This document shows, in pieces, positions 7,316 to 18,722 of a stretch of DNA of 64,000 nt. Source of the stretch: Streptomyces kanamyceticus (GTDB lineage Bacteria; Actinomycetota; Actinomycetes; Streptomycetales; Streptomycetaceae); NCBI RefSeq assembly GCF_008704495.1, contig NZ_CP023699.1, positions 9,052,001 to 9,116,000 on the forward strand, read 5' to 3'. The position numbers and the translations under genes were made by a program. Numbering within the stretch: position 1 is the stretch's first letter; the number at the start of each line of letters is the position of its first letter. The notes beneath the pieces are model-generated. The model had not been told where the DNA came from and searched no databases. It was given only the letters and a program-made list of their open reading frames with translations.

Positions 7316-7723
7316 ATGGCCATCACCCTGGTGAATCCGAGCGGACTGCCGGAGATCGACGTCTATCGGCAGGTGTCGATCGCGACCGGGTCGAAGCAGG
7401 TCTTCATCGCGGGACAGGTCTCCTGGGACGCCGACGGCAAGACCGTCGGCGCGGGTGACCTCGCCGCCCAGGTCGAGCAGTGCTACCTCAACGTCCGCAC
7501 CGCCCTGGCCGAGATCGGCGGCTCCTTCGCCGACGTGGCGAAGCTGACCGTGTATGTCGTCGACTGGACCCCCGACAAGATGCCGCTGCTCCTGGAGGGC
7601 ATCTCCCGGGCGGCCGCGGAACTGGGCGTCACGCCGGTGCCCCCGGCCACCCTGATCGGGGTGGCGGCCCTGTCCGTCCCCGACCATCTGGTCGAGGTCG
7701 AAGCCACGGCCGTCATCGACTGA
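7316..7723 (+). CDS. RidA/YjgF-family protein lacking the RidA arginine
   Basis: A 135-aa protein of the Rid (YER057c/UK114) family, usually trimeric. Typical segments are FIAGQVSWDADG, DVAKLTVYVVD and the final VEVEATAVID. True RidA deaminases need an arginine in the C-terminal PAR motif to bind the carboxylate of enamine/imine substrates; here the equivalent position reads PATLIGV. It therefore belongs to one of the non-RidA subgroups, whose activity is mostly unknown. ATG 7316 has GAGGAG upstream. It is a single gene downstream of the TetR regulator. Confidence 0.85.
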   Translation: MAITLVNPSGLPEIDVYRQVSIATGSKQVFIAGQVSWDADGKTVGAGDLAAQVEQCYLNVRTALAEIGGSFADVAKLTVYVVDWTPDKMPLLLEGISRAAAELGVTPVPPATLIGVAALSVPDHLVEVEATAVID

Positions 7724-7854
7724 TCGACCAGGAGAACGCCCGGAAAACGGTGCGCGCCGGGGGTACGACCGTGCCTCCAGCGCGCGATTGCACGCCGGTG
7801 CCCCGCCCTTCCCCCATTGCTAATTTCCGGTGCGGAAGTGGAAGGGGAATCCCG

Positions 7855-8949
7855 ATGTGCGCTTCATGGCACGAATACAACCTTGCGCCGGAACGCAGCG
7901 CCACTGACACCCGTGGCATCACGGCGCTCTCGCGGATCTCCACCAGCATGGAAGTCTGGTGGACCGGAATCAACCAGTCGGTCGAAGGCGCCTATTGGTA
8001 CGAAGGCGGCCAGTGGACGCGCCAGCAGATCGCTCCGAACGGCAGCACCTCGGTCAGCGGCGGCATGGCCGCGGTCTCCCGCATCCCGGGCAGCATGGAG
8101 CTGTGGTGGATCGGTGCCAACGGTTCGGTGGAGGGCGCCTATTGGTACGAGGGCGGCTCGTGGGCCCGCTACCAGATCGCCCCGAACGGCAGCGTGAACA
8201 ACGAGGGCAACATCGCCGCGGTCTCCCGGATCCCGGGCAGCATGGAGTTGTGGTGGATCGGTGCCAACGGTTCGGTGGAGGGCGCCTATTGGTACGAGGG
8301 TGGCCAGTGGGCCCGCTACCAGATCGCCCCTGGCGGCAGCGCAGCGGTGCGCGGTGGCGTGGCTGCCGTGTCCCGCATCCCGGGCAGCATGGAGTTGTGG
8401 TGGATCGGTGCCAACGGTTCGGTGGAGGGCGCCTATTGGTACGAAGGCGGCCAGTGGGCCCGCTACCAGATCGCCCCGGACCGCAGCGCGTCCGTGAACG
8501 GCGGCATGGCCGCGGTCTCCCGCGTGCCCGGCAGTATGGAGATCTGGTGGGTCGGTGACACCGGGAGCGCCATCGCCGCCCTGGACGGCGCCTACTGGTA
8601 CGAGGGCGGCCAGTGGGCCCGCTACCGCATCGCCCCGAACGCAGGCGCTTCGCCCGGCACCGGAATCGCCGCGGTCTCCCGGATCCCCGGCAGCATGGAG
8701 ATCTGGTGGGTCGGCCCGCAACGAGAGGTGAAGGGCGCGTTCTGGTACGAGGGCGGCAAGTGGACCGCCTACCAGCACTCCGCGTTCGGCAGCGGCGCCG
8801 CCTACAGCGGGGTGGCCGCGGTGTCGCGCATCCCCAGCAGCCTGGAAACCTGGTGGATCGGCGGCGACGGCGCACCCAAGGGCCGGGGATCCGTACAGGG
8901 CGCGTTCTGGTACGACACGGGGGAGGAGGCGGCGGACGAGACCGGCTGA
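7855..8949 (+). CDS. Seven-bladed beta-propeller lectin (PLL/AAL-like), seven tandem repeats
   Basis: A 364-aa protein made almost wholly of seven repeats of about 48 residues, each reading like AAVSRIPGSMELWW, then GANGSVEGAYWYEGG, then WARYQIAP. Repeats 2-4 are nearly identical; repeats 5 and 7 carry short insertions. The first 20 residues (WHEYNLAPERSA) supply the last strand missing from repeat 7, which is a velcro closure of a seven-bladed propeller. This matches the PLL/fucose-binding (AAL-type) lectin fold, so sugar binding (fucose or O-methylated sugars) is likely. No signal peptide is present. ATG 7855 has AAGGGG eight bases upstream. Release by lysis or a non-classical route is possible but not shown. 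Confidence 0.85.
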   Translation: MCASWHEYNLAPERSATDTRGITALSRISTSMEVWWTGINQSVEGAYWYEGGQWTRQQIAPNGSTSVSGGMAAVSRIPGSMELWWIGANGSVEGAYWYEGGSWARYQIAPNGSVNNEGNIAAVSRIPGSMELWWIGANGSVEGAYWYEGGQWARYQIAPGGSAAVRGGVAAVSRIPGSMELWWIGANGSVEGAYWYEGGQWARYQIAPDRSASVNGGMAAVSRVPGSMEIWWVGDTGSAIAALDGAYWYEGGQWARYRIAPNAGASPGTGIAAVSRIPGSMEIWWVGPQREVKGAFWYEGGKWTAYQHSAFGSGAAYSGVAAVSRIPSSLETWWIGGDGAPKGRGSVQGAFWYDTGEEAADETG

Positions 8950-8957
8950 CGACCGGA

Positions 8958-8980
8958 GGGGTGGGCCACCCACCCACCCC
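8958..8980 (+). terminator. Terminator-like hairpin after the lectin gene
   Basis: GGGGTGGG (8958-8965) pairs with CCCACCCC (8973-8980) around a 7-nt loop, nine bases after the lectin stop codon. Confidence 0.5.
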
Positions 8981-9028
8981 GTCCAAACCCCCTTGAGCCC
9001 CGCCGCACATCCGGGACAGTCTGTCCGC

Positions 9029-9577
9029 ATGGAGTTCCTCTGTTATCACCGAGACCGGCCCGGATCCCTCGCCCTGCGCGAAGAGTTGCTGGAGGACCAC
9101 TGGTCCTACATGGACCACTACCAGGAGCGGATGATCGCCCGCGGTCCCACCTTCGGCGCCGACGGTGAGACGCCCACCGGCAGTGTGCACATCGTCGATC
9201 TTCCCGACCTCGCGGCCGCCCGCGCGTTCGCCTTCGACGAGCCGGGGTACCAGGCCGGGGTCTACCGGGACGTCCTGCTGCGCCGCTGGCGCGATCTGCT
9301 GGGCCGCACCATGTGGGAGTTCCCCGGCGGGAACACCGGCGGTAACCGGTATCTGGTGCTCGGCCTCGGTTCCGGGGAGGCCGTCGACCTCGCCGTACCG
9401 GCCGAGAAGGACGAGCTCATCGCGTACGGGCCGCTGCTCTCCGACGACGGCGACACCTGGCTCGGCACGGCCGCGCTGGTCAGGGCCCCGGGGCCGGAGG
9501 AGGCACGGGCCGTGCTGACCGAGGACCGGTACGCGGGCATCGAGGTGCACGACTGGGAGTTCGGCGGACGCCGGTGA
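9029..9577 (+). CDS. Tandem YciI-like domain protein
   Basis: A 182-aa protein starting at MEFLCYHRDRP (ATG 9029); an upstream in-frame TTG at 8993 has less family-like sequence. Both halves resemble the ferredoxin-like YciI fold: the first has RGPTFGADGETPTGSVHIV and the second AYGPLLSDDGDTWLGTAAL. Single YciI domains are usually about 100 aa, so this is an internal duplication. YciI-like proteins include dehydrochlorinases and accessory enzymes, but many have no known role, and no function can be given here. Confidence 0.8.
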   Translation: MEFLCYHRDRPGSLALREELLEDHWSYMDHYQERMIARGPTFGADGETPTGSVHIVDLPDLAAARAFAFDEPGYQAGVYRDVLLRRWRDLLGRTMWEFPGGNTGGNRYLVLGLGSGEAVDLAVPAEKDELIAYGPLLSDDGDTWLGTAALVRAPGPEEARAVLTEDRYAGIEVHDWEFGGRR

Positions 9578-9653
9578 GCCACCGGAGAGGCAGGGACGCA
9601 ACCGGTCAGGAATGGAGAAGCGGCCCCGGGCCGGCGCTCGTAGCGTGAAGCGC

Positions 9654-10070
9654 ATGGACATCAACCTCTCTCAGACCTTCATCGCCGTCGACGACCACGA
9701 CAAGGCGCTCACCTTCTACCGGGACGTCCTCGGCCTGGAGGTGCGCAACGACGTCGGCTACGAGGACATGCGCTGGGTGACCGTCGGCTCACCCACGCAG
9801 CCCGACGTCGACATCGTGCTCGAGCCCCCGCTCGCGGACCCGAACGCGGCCGCCGCCGACCGCAAGGCCGTCTCCGAGCTGCTCGCCAAGGGCCTGCTGC
9901 GCGGCGTCATCTTCCGGACCGACGACTGCGACGCCACCTTCGAACGCATCCGCTCCGCGGGCGGCGAGGTGCTCCAGGAGCCGATCGACCAGCCGTACGG
10001 CGTCCGGGACTGCGCCTTCCGCGACCCCGCGGGCAACATGCTGCGTTTCAGCCAGCCGCGCAAGCAGTGA
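9654..10070 (+). CDS. VOC-family (glyoxalase/bleomycin-resistance type) protein
   Basis: A 138-aa vicinal-oxygen-chelate protein with the two beta-alpha-beta-beta-beta modules of the family: FIAVDDHDKALTFYRDVLGLEV at the N-terminus and a C-terminal module ending CAFRDPAGNMLRFSQP. Members bind metals or sequester drugs. The start at 9654 (MDINLSQTF) is preferred to 9612. It lies upstream of the UvrA2-like gene but is separated from it by a strong hairpin. The two could still be functionally related to DNA-damaging drug tolerance. Confidence 0.85.
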   Translation: MDINLSQTFIAVDDHDKALTFYRDVLGLEVRNDVGYEDMRWVTVGSPTQPDVDIVLEPPLADPNAAAADRKAVSELLAKGLLRGVIFRTDDCDATFERIRSAGGEVLQEPIDQPYGVRDCAFRDPAGNMLRFSQPRKQ

Positions 10071-10084
10071 CCCGGGTCGGGCGC

Positions 10085-10119
10085 CGGGCGCCGCACGCGT
10101 ACAGCCCGTGCGGCGCCCG
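10085..10119 (+). terminator. Strong terminator after the VOC gene
   Basis: A 13-bp perfect stem (10085-10097 with 10107-10119) closes a 9-nt loop, 15 nt after the VOC stop codon. Confidence 0.7.
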
Positions 10120-10224
10120 CCCCGATCGCACCGCAGACCACTCTCGAAGCTGGTTGGATCGAGCCGGACGAGGCCGACGGAGACCGCGAAGGCGGCCCGC
10201 GCGACAGAGGGAGACACGACGAGC

Positions 10225-12612
<2,388 letters not shown>

Positions 12613-12747
12613 CGGGCGGTCCGGGGCGGCGAAGGGGAGGTGACAGGGAGGTGGCAGGGGGGCGACGGGGAGGTGTTCCCTTTCGTCCCGACTGTGCCGG
12701 ATAAGGTGTGGCTCAAGCACTACCGTACGAAGTCGAAGTGAGCCTGC

Positions 12748-13665
12748 GTGTCCGACTCTTTCCAGTCCGTCCTTGACCGCATCGCCGGCGAGATCGAGGC
12801 CACCCCGGGCCGCGGCCGCCCCGCCGATTACATTCCGGCGCTTGCCGCGGTCGACCCGAACCGCTTCGGCATGGCCGTCGCCGAACTCGACGGCACGGTC
12901 CACGGGGTCGGCGACTGGCAGCAGCCCTTCTCCACGCAGTCCATCACCAAGGTCTTCACCCTGGCCCTCGCGCTCGCCCAGGAGGACGACGAGCTGTGGG
13001 AGCACGTCGGCCGCGAGCCGTCCGGCAACCCCTTCAACTCACTGGTGCAGCTGGAGTACGAGAACGGCATCCCCCGCAATCCGTTCATCAACGCCGGCGC
13101 GCTCGTCGTCACCGACCGCCTGCAGTTCCTGACGGGCGACGCCAGCGGAACACTGCGCGACTTCCTGCGCGCCGAATCCGGGAATCCCGACCTCACCTTC
13201 GACCTGGCCGTCGCCGACTCGGAGGCCGCCCACGGCGACCGCAACGCCGCCCTCGCGCACTTCATGGCGTCGTACGGCAACATCACCTGCTCGGTCCCCG
13301 AACTGCTCGACCAGTACATCCGGCAGTGCTCCATCGAGGCGTCCTGCGGCGATCTGGCCCTGGCCGCCGGATTCCTGGCCCGGCACGGGATAAGGGCCGA
13401 CGGCTCCACCCTGCTCTCCAGGAGCCGGGCCAAGCAGGTCAACGCGGTGATGCTGACCTGCGGCACCTACGACGCGGCCGGTGACTTCGCGCACCGGGTG
13501 GGCCTGCCGGGCAAGAGCGGCGTGGGCGGCGGCATCATCGCGGTCGTGCCGGGACGCTGCACCGTGTGCGTGTGGAGTCCCGGCCTGGACGAGCGCGGCA
13601 ACTCGGTCGCGGGTGTCGCCGCGCTCGACCGCTTCACGACGCATACGGGTCTCTCCATCTTCTGA
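12748..13665 (+). CDS. glsA: Glutaminase A
   Basis: A 305-aa serine-dependent glutaminase (L-glutamine to L-glutamate plus ammonia). The SxxK catalytic pair is Ser65/Lys68 in STQSITKVF, and the conserved NPFINAGA, EYENG and GKSGVGGGI segments are in place. It starts with GTG at 12748. Length and motifs agree with the bacterial GlsA family. It stands alone and ends at a bidirectional terminator. Confidence 0.93.
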   Translation: MSDSFQSVLDRIAGEIEATPGRGRPADYIPALAAVDPNRFGMAVAELDGTVHGVGDWQQPFSTQSITKVFTLALALAQEDDELWEHVGREPSGNPFNSLVQLEYENGIPRNPFINAGALVVTDRLQFLTGDASGTLRDFLRAESGNPDLTFDLAVADSEAAHGDRNAALAHFMASYGNITCSVPELLDQYIRQCSIEASCGDLALAAGFLARHGIRADGSTLLSRSRAKQVNAVMLTCGTYDAAGDFAHRVGLPGKSGVGGGIIAVVPGRCTVCVWSPGLDERGNSVAGVAALDRFTTHTGLSIF

Positions 13666-13696
13666 TCCCCCTCTCCTGATCCCCCTCTCCTGAGCG

Positions 13697-13726
13697 CCGG
13701 GAATCAGCCCGTCTTCTGATTCCCGG
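13697..13726. terminator. Bidirectional terminator between glutaminase and protease genes
   Basis: CCGGGAATCAG (13697-13707) pairs perfectly with CTGATTCCCGG (13716-13726) around an 8-nt loop. It serves the convergent glutaminase (plus) and protease (minus) genes. A 14-nt direct repeat (CTGATCCCCCTCTC) lies just before it. Confidence 0.75.
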
Positions 13727-13728
13727 AG

Positions 13729-14583
13729 TCAGCCCGTCCCCGCGCAGTCGTCGCGCGGGGGCGGCGGTGTCGTGTCGCCCGACTCCGCCTCCGCCGTGGT
13801 CAGCACCCTGGCGTTCAGCGAGCACTCGATCTGCTTGATGGGGTGGAACACCACCAGGTCCTCGGGTCCGTGCTCGACCCGGGGGCCGCCGCCGACCAGC
13901 ATGCCGACGAGCATGGCGCCGTACACCTTGTGCCCGTCGATCTCCGTGTCGATGGGGACGAACACGGGCGCGCCCGAGTCGCCCGCCTTCACGATGTTCT
14001 TGCCCTCCTTGCCCGCGAGGACGAGACCGCGCGTGCAGATGTGCGGCGGCTCCTCGCCGCACGACTCGCCGCTGGTGAGGTTGTAGACCTCGATGTCGCA
14101 GACCAGCTTGGTCACCTTGCCGCTGACGCACACCTTCTGGTCGACCACCGGGCCGTCGGCCTTGCCGAGCACCCGCCGGGCGACCGGGCTGCCCTGCGGG
14201 CCGCCGTCGGTCCACAGCGTCGGCGCGTACAGCTGCGGCTTCTGCGGGGTCCCCGCGACCAGCGCGGCGTCCACCACGTTGTCGTAGAAGGTCCTGACGA
14301 ACGTGCCGAAGGGGTACTGGCCCGACGTCGTGTCCACGTTGATCAGACCGAGGGGGCAGTGCCCCGCGGTGGTCATGGCGCGCTTGCCGTCCTCGACCCT
14401 GCGCACCGCGAACCCTGACGAACAGTTGTACGTGCCGCCCAGCACGGTCATCCGGATCTCGGCGCCGCCGCGGTGCGGCGGCGGGTCGTTGAACCTGCTC
14501 GCCGGGGCGCCGGAAGCGGGCGAGGACCACACCAGGGCCAGCGCGAGGGTCATCAGGCAGTAGGCGAACGGTCGTCGCTTCAT
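13729..14583 (-). CDS. Secreted trypsin-like serine protease, last gene of the giant-protein operon
   Basis: A 284-aa S1-family protease. A signal peptide is visible at residues 1-26 (basic start, hydrophobic core, cut near SGA). The triad is His75 (TTAGHC), Asp105 (VDAALV) and Ser203 (GDSGAPV). Several cysteine pairs suit a secreted enzyme, and no long pro-peptide is seen. The ATG at 14583 overlaps the stop of the 1379-aa gene by four bases, so it is translationally coupled to the two giant proteins. Processing of those proteins or of a shared target outside the cell is a reasonable inference, not shown. Confidence 0.85.
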   Translation of the reverse strand: MKRRPFAYCLMTLALALVWSSPASGAPASRFNDPPPHRGGAEIRMTVLGGTYNCSSGFAVRRVEDGKRAMTTAGHCPLGLINVDTTSGQYPFGTFVRTFYDNVVDAALVAGTPQKPQLYAPTLWTDGGPQGSPVARRVLGKADGPVVDQKVCVSGKVTKLVCDIEVYNLTSGESCGEEPPHICTRGLVLAGKEGKNIVKAGDSGAPVFVPIDTEIDGHKVYGAMLVGMLVGGGPRVEHGPEDLVVFHPIKQIECSLNARVLTTAEAESGDTTPPPPRDDCAGTG

Positions 14584-17500
14584 TCGCTGTCCTCCCGGAG
14601 GTCGAAGTCGATCCGGCCGAGCAGGCCGACGGTCAGGCCGAAGAAGTCGGCGTGCACCAGACGCCGGGCGGCGGGCAGCACGGTGCCCCGCACGGTGACG
14701 GTGTCGGTCGCCGTGTCCCGGTCCGTGCGGTAGAGCTCATACTCCTGGACGAGCAGGCGGTACGACGTCAGCAACTGCCCGACCGGCGCGGCGATCCCAC
14801 CGGTCCAGGCGAAGCCGCCCGCGTCCGCCCCGCACGCCAGCTCCACCGGCGCGCCGAGCGGCTGCCAGTCCATCTCGTCCTCGGTCAGACTCGCCCGGCT
14901 CTGCAGACTCACCACGACCCGCCTGCTCGCGGCCGCTGCCGGTACCCCGGAACCGCCGAGTTCGCCGAGCTCGTTGAACGCCGCGGGCCCGGTCATCCGG
15001 ACGGTGAGCCTGTCGCCCTCGCGGTGGCCGCTGACCGAACGGGGCGGGGCGAGCTGCGCGAACTCCGCGCGCTCCACCTTCGACAGGTGCAGCGGGTCGA
15101 CCGAGTGCGGCTGGTAGCGGGCGAGGGCGAGGCGCACGTACGGGAAGTAGGCCGTCCGCGTCGTGGCATCCGCGCCGAAGTCCACATCGATGTCGACGTA
15201 CCACAGCCGCCGCTCCCGGTGGTACACGGGCGTGAAGGCGGCCGCGTCCACCAACACCGGTGCCGTGTCCGGGGATTCGGCGAGCCGCAGGCCCGTCGGG
15301 CGCCGCTCCGCGTTCGGGAAGTGCGCGGCCGACGGGGTGGGCAGGACCGTGGTGTCCGCCCAGACGGGGTCCACGCCCCAGCGGGTGGCGAGGGTGTCGG
15401 GCAGGGCCGTGCCCGGGTCCAGGATCACGGCGAGCATCTCGTCGTCGCCCGAGGAGTACCAGGGCCGGTTCAGATAGACGCGCAGTCCTGCCGAGCGGCG
15501 CCGGCGGGTGACCGTGTGGTGCTCCTCGTCGACGGTCCGCTCCCACCGGAAGGTCGGTACGACATAGGCGATCACCGGCGGCTCGGGCCGACGCGCGCTC
15601 GGCACCGACAGGGGAGCGGTGACCGGGCCGACGCGGGTGACCTTGGCCCGGTCCTCGGTGAGGCTGGGGTGGAAGTACTCGCGAAAGCGCGTGACGGCGG
15701 TCGGGGTGTAGCGGACGTCGCGGTGCCGGGTGTCGCCGAACTCGTGCGCGCGGGTGATCCGTTCGTCGTCGTCGGTGTAGTCGAGGACGACGTCTTCGAG
15801 GTGCGTGTGTCCCTCGATCCTGCTCGGCGCGGGCTGGCTGACGTCGTCGAGCCACTCGCTCCAGTGCGCGTCCAGCTCGACGTGGCCGCTGCTCTCGGAG
15901 TGGCTGGTCAGGCGGCCGGACACCTGGGCCGCGGTCTGCTCGGACGTCCGCTCCGCGGCCAGTTGGCCGAGTTCGGGGCGGAGCACGGGCTTCTCCACCG
16001 CGTGCACCAGCGTCAGCTCGGTCCACGGGGTGAGCATCCAGTTCTCACCGTCCGCGCTCGCGCGGGTGACGAACGTCCGGTCGGCGGCGGGCAGTTGGGT
16101 CCAGTACGGGGATGCCGTCAGCAGGCTCCACTGGCGCAGCAACGGGAGCTTCCGCGGGTCGACGTAGCAGCTCAGCCGGACGGTGGCGATCTCGCCCTTG
16201 GTCAGGAACACGTCGAGCACCCGCTCGATGAGGCCGTCGTGCCAGTGCGGCTCGCCGGTGCCCTCCTTGATGCACAGCTTGAACGGCTTGGCCTGCGGCC
16301 ACGGGCCGGGGAAGGGGATCTTGCGGTTCTCCGTGTCGCCGGGCAGGCCGCGCAGCATGACCCCCTCGGCCAGGACGTCCGGGAGGTACGGCAGGAGCAG
16401 CTGGTCGGCGCTGTGCACCACGAACTCGCCCTGCTTCAGCTCGGCGCCGCGCCGGGGCAGTGGAAGCGCGGTGAGCGGCAGCGGGTCGTGCACGTCGTGC
16501 TTGGCGATGTGGATGTCGCCCTCGCGCAGCAGGTCGTGCTCCCGGTAGGGCCACTCGGGGTCGCGCACCTTGGTGTCCAGGAAGGAGCCCGACTCGCGCG
16601 AGGCGACGGTGACGTACTCCTCACGCGCCTGGTCGGGCTTGTCCGGGCCGAAGGCCGCGTCGAACACCCCGTGCTCCTCGGCCATCTGGAGCGCGGTCTT
16701 CGGCGGCGCGATATGCCGCTCGGCGATCGGCTTGTACCGCCGGTCGAGGTCGTCCACCTCGGAGTGGGCCTTGTGGTCGGGGACGTCGTTGTGCCGCAGG
16801 GCGTACTCGTCGGTGGAGACCGCGCGGCCGTCGTCGGTGACGGTGCTGCGGATGACCAGGCGCTCGGTGGACTCGCCCTCGTTGAACGGCAGGAGCGGCA
16901 GCACGACGGGCTGGGGGACCGGCTCCCAGCGGCCGTACGTGATCGCGTCCGAGTGGACCGCGTCCGGGGTGCTCGCCGTGTGGTCGAGGCCGTTGCCCGT
17001 CAGATCGGCGAGCCTGGCGCGCATCCGGTAGGTCCTGCCGAAGCGCAGGGCCGGCAGCGAACCGGGCTCGGCGGTGAACTTGGTGTCGAGCGGCACATCC
17101 GGCGACACCGGTGGAGCGGGTGCTTCCGGCTTGTCGTCCAGGCCGATGGTCCGGCCCGGGCGCGGAGCCGCGAGGCTCCAGCCGTGCCAGCCGCACACGG
17201 CCTGGTGTCCGTACAGCTGACGGTCGTCGACCGCGTCGGTGGTGACGGCGCTGGCGCGTACCAGTCCCTCGTCGGGGCCGACCGTGATCTCGACGGGCGG
17301 CTGGCCCGGGCGGCGGACGACATAGTGGCCGCGGCGCCGCAGCAGCGAACGCCACTGGGTGACCTTGCCGGTCACCGGGTCGACGGTGCCGATGTCGACG
17401 CGGTAGCCGCGCACCAGGTCCTGGGCCGTCAACTCGACCTCTCCAGCGCTGACTTGGCGGTCGACGTCGGTGCCGATCTGCCCGGCGAGGTGCTTGTCGC

Positions 17501-18719
17501 GGTCGGTGTGCAGCAGGGTGATCCCGCCGCCACGGGCCGCGGGCGTGCCGGTGCCCAGCATCTGCTGGGCCACCGAGCTCCGCGCCTCGCCCCTGGTCCA
17601 CAGGCTGTCGATCGTCCGGGCGTAGTCGATGTGTTTGAGGGCCGCGCCGTCCACGTCGAGTTCGGTGAGGTGCCAGGTCTTGGGGTCGCCGAGGTTGAGC
17701 ATGCGCCCGGTGATCACCCCGCTGTCCCCGGCGGCCGCCTCGAAGACGCTGCCCCGGACGTGACGGAGCTTCGTCCAGGGGCAGTTGCCCGCGGCGTTGA
17801 GGCGGCCCGCGTCGGCGATGCGGTCGTCGAAGTGCACGCGGACCTTCGACTGCTCGCCCACCGCGGCGGGCACCGCGAAGCGCAGGTCCAGCACGAGGCC
17901 GAACCGGCGCTGCAGCTCCGGATAGTCGCCCAGGAGACCGCACGCCTCGTGGAAGTCGACGCGGTGCGGGGGCTCTTCGGCGAGCGTGGCGGAGGGCTTC
18001 TCGCGGTCGTAGAACCGTGACGCCTCGGCCAGCGGCAGCATTCTGTTGTTGTCCTCGCTGGTGTACACGCCGCTCGTGCGGTCCATGTAGCGCGGTGCGT
18101 TCTCGTCGTCCCTCGCGTCGATGCCGCGGGGGTGCAGGGCCGTCTGGAGCACCGCGTACCCGGCGTCCAGGTTGCGGCCGAGCTTGAGCACCGGGTCCGA
18201 GATCATGTCGACGAGGCGGAAAAGCCCGGGCAGCTCCCAGCCGCGGTGGTCCGTGGGCGGCTCCTCGCACAACGCCCGCTCCTCACGGGCCCATTCGGTG
18301 CGGAGCCTGCTCTGCGTGGTGTACACGGCGACCGCCTTGTACAGCCCTGTGACCTCGTCGTGCACCATCTTGCCCGGGTAGGAGCGCAGGGTGCGGCGCT
18401 CCTGTGCGGCGAGTGCGTTCGGCCGCTGGGGCTCCCTGACATAGGTGGAGTCGTTGAACAGGGTCCGCCACAGGGTGCGGTCGGCGGCCGGATAGCGGCC
18501 TGTGGGCCGCAGTTCCTTGACGACGGGGCCCTGCGCGCTGTCGAACTGGAGCCACAGCGAGGGCAGCAGCGCGGCGAGCCGCTCCGGCCAGTTCTTGAAG
18601 GCGTCGGACTGTCCGAGCGTGCTGATGCCGGTGAGGCTCGGGCTCACGAGGACGGACACCCGTACGGAGCCCGCGTCGAGGACGCCGTCGGGGAGTACGG
18701 TCCATCGGATGCTGTCCAT
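14580..18719 (-). CDS. Giant protein of unknown function (1379 aa)
   Basis: Not recognised. The protein has no obvious signal peptide or membrane helix. It is rich in beta-like sequence and charged residues, and its C-terminal third contains a block (AYFPYVRLALARYQPHSVDP, then EFAQLAPPRSVSGHREGD) that reads like a structural beta-sandwich. A histidine/tryptophan-rich segment (GEPHWHDG) occurs near the middle. ATG 18719 lies three bases after the stop of the 1228-aa gene, and its own stop overlaps the protease start. The reading frame is open over 4.1 kb with normal Streptomyces third-position G+C, so it is a real gene. A structural or exported complex with its partner is a guess. Confidence 0.8.
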   Translation of the reverse strand: MDSIRWTVLPDGVLDAGSVRVSVLVSPSLTGISTLGQSDAFKNWPERLAALLPSLWLQFDSAQGPVVKELRPTGRYPAADRTLWRTLFNDSTYVREPQRPNALAAQERRTLRSYPGKMVHDEVTGLYKAVAVYTTQSRLRTEWAREERALCEEPPTDHRGWELPGLFRLVDMISDPVLKLGRNLDAGYAVLQTALHPRGIDARDDENAPRYMDRTSGVYTSEDNNRMLPLAEASRFYDREKPSATLAEEPPHRVDFHEACGLLGDYPELQRRFGLVLDLRFAVPAAVGEQSKVRVHFDDRIADAGRLNAAGNCPWTKLRHVRGSVFEAAAGDSGVITGRMLNLGDPKTWHLTELDVDGAALKHIDYARTIDSLWTRGEARSSVAQQMLGTGTPAARGGGITLLHTDRDKHLAGQIGTDVDRQVSAGEVELTAQDLVRGYRVDIGTVDPVTGKVTQWRSLLRRRGHYVVRRPGQPPVEITVGPDEGLVRASAVTTDAVDDRQLYGHQAVCGWHGWSLAAPRPGRTIGLDDKPEAPAPPVSPDVPLDTKFTAEPGSLPALRFGRTYRMRARLADLTGNGLDHTASTPDAVHSDAITYGRWEPVPQPVVLPLLPFNEGESTERLVIRSTVTDDGRAVSTDEYALRHNDVPDHKAHSEVDDLDRRYKPIAERHIAPPKTALQMAEEHGVFDAAFGPDKPDQAREEYVTVASRESGSFLDTKVRDPEWPYREHDLLREGDIHIAKHDVHDPLPLTALPLPRRGAELKQGEFVVHSADQLLLPYLPDVLAEGVMLRGLPGDTENRKIPFPGPWPQAKPFKLCIKEGTGEPHWHDGLIERVLDVFLTKGEIATVRLSCYVDPRKLPLLRQWSLLTASPYWTQLPAADRTFVTRASADGENWMLTPWTELTLVHAVEKPVLRPELGQLAAERTSEQTAAQVSGRLTSHSESSGHVELDAHWSEWLDDVSQPAPSRIEGHTHLEDVVLDYTDDDERITRAHEFGDTRHRDVRYTPTAVTRFREYFHPSLTEDRAKVTRVGPVTAPLSVPSARRPEPPVIAYVVPTFRWERTVDEEHHTVTRRRRSAGLRVYLNRPWYSSGDDEMLAVILDPGTALPDTLATRWGVDPVWADTTVLPTPSAAHFPNAERRPTGLRLAESPDTAPVLVDAAAFTPVYHRERRLWYVDIDVDFGADATTRTAYFPYVRLALARYQPHSVDPLHLSKVERAEFAQLAPPRSVSGHREGDRLTVRMTGPAAFNELGELGGSGVPAAAASRRVVVSLQSRASLTEDEMDWQPLGAPVELACGADAGGFAWTGGIAAPVGQLLTSYRLLVQEYELYRTDRDTATDTVTVRGTVLPAARRLVHADFFGLTVGLLGRIDFDLREDSE

Positions 18720-18722
18720 GGG

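Noticed and set aside
8993..9028. Upstream TTG start for the YciI-like gene
   Set aside because: The added 12 residues do not look like YciI, whereas the ATG at 9029 begins the first domain directly.
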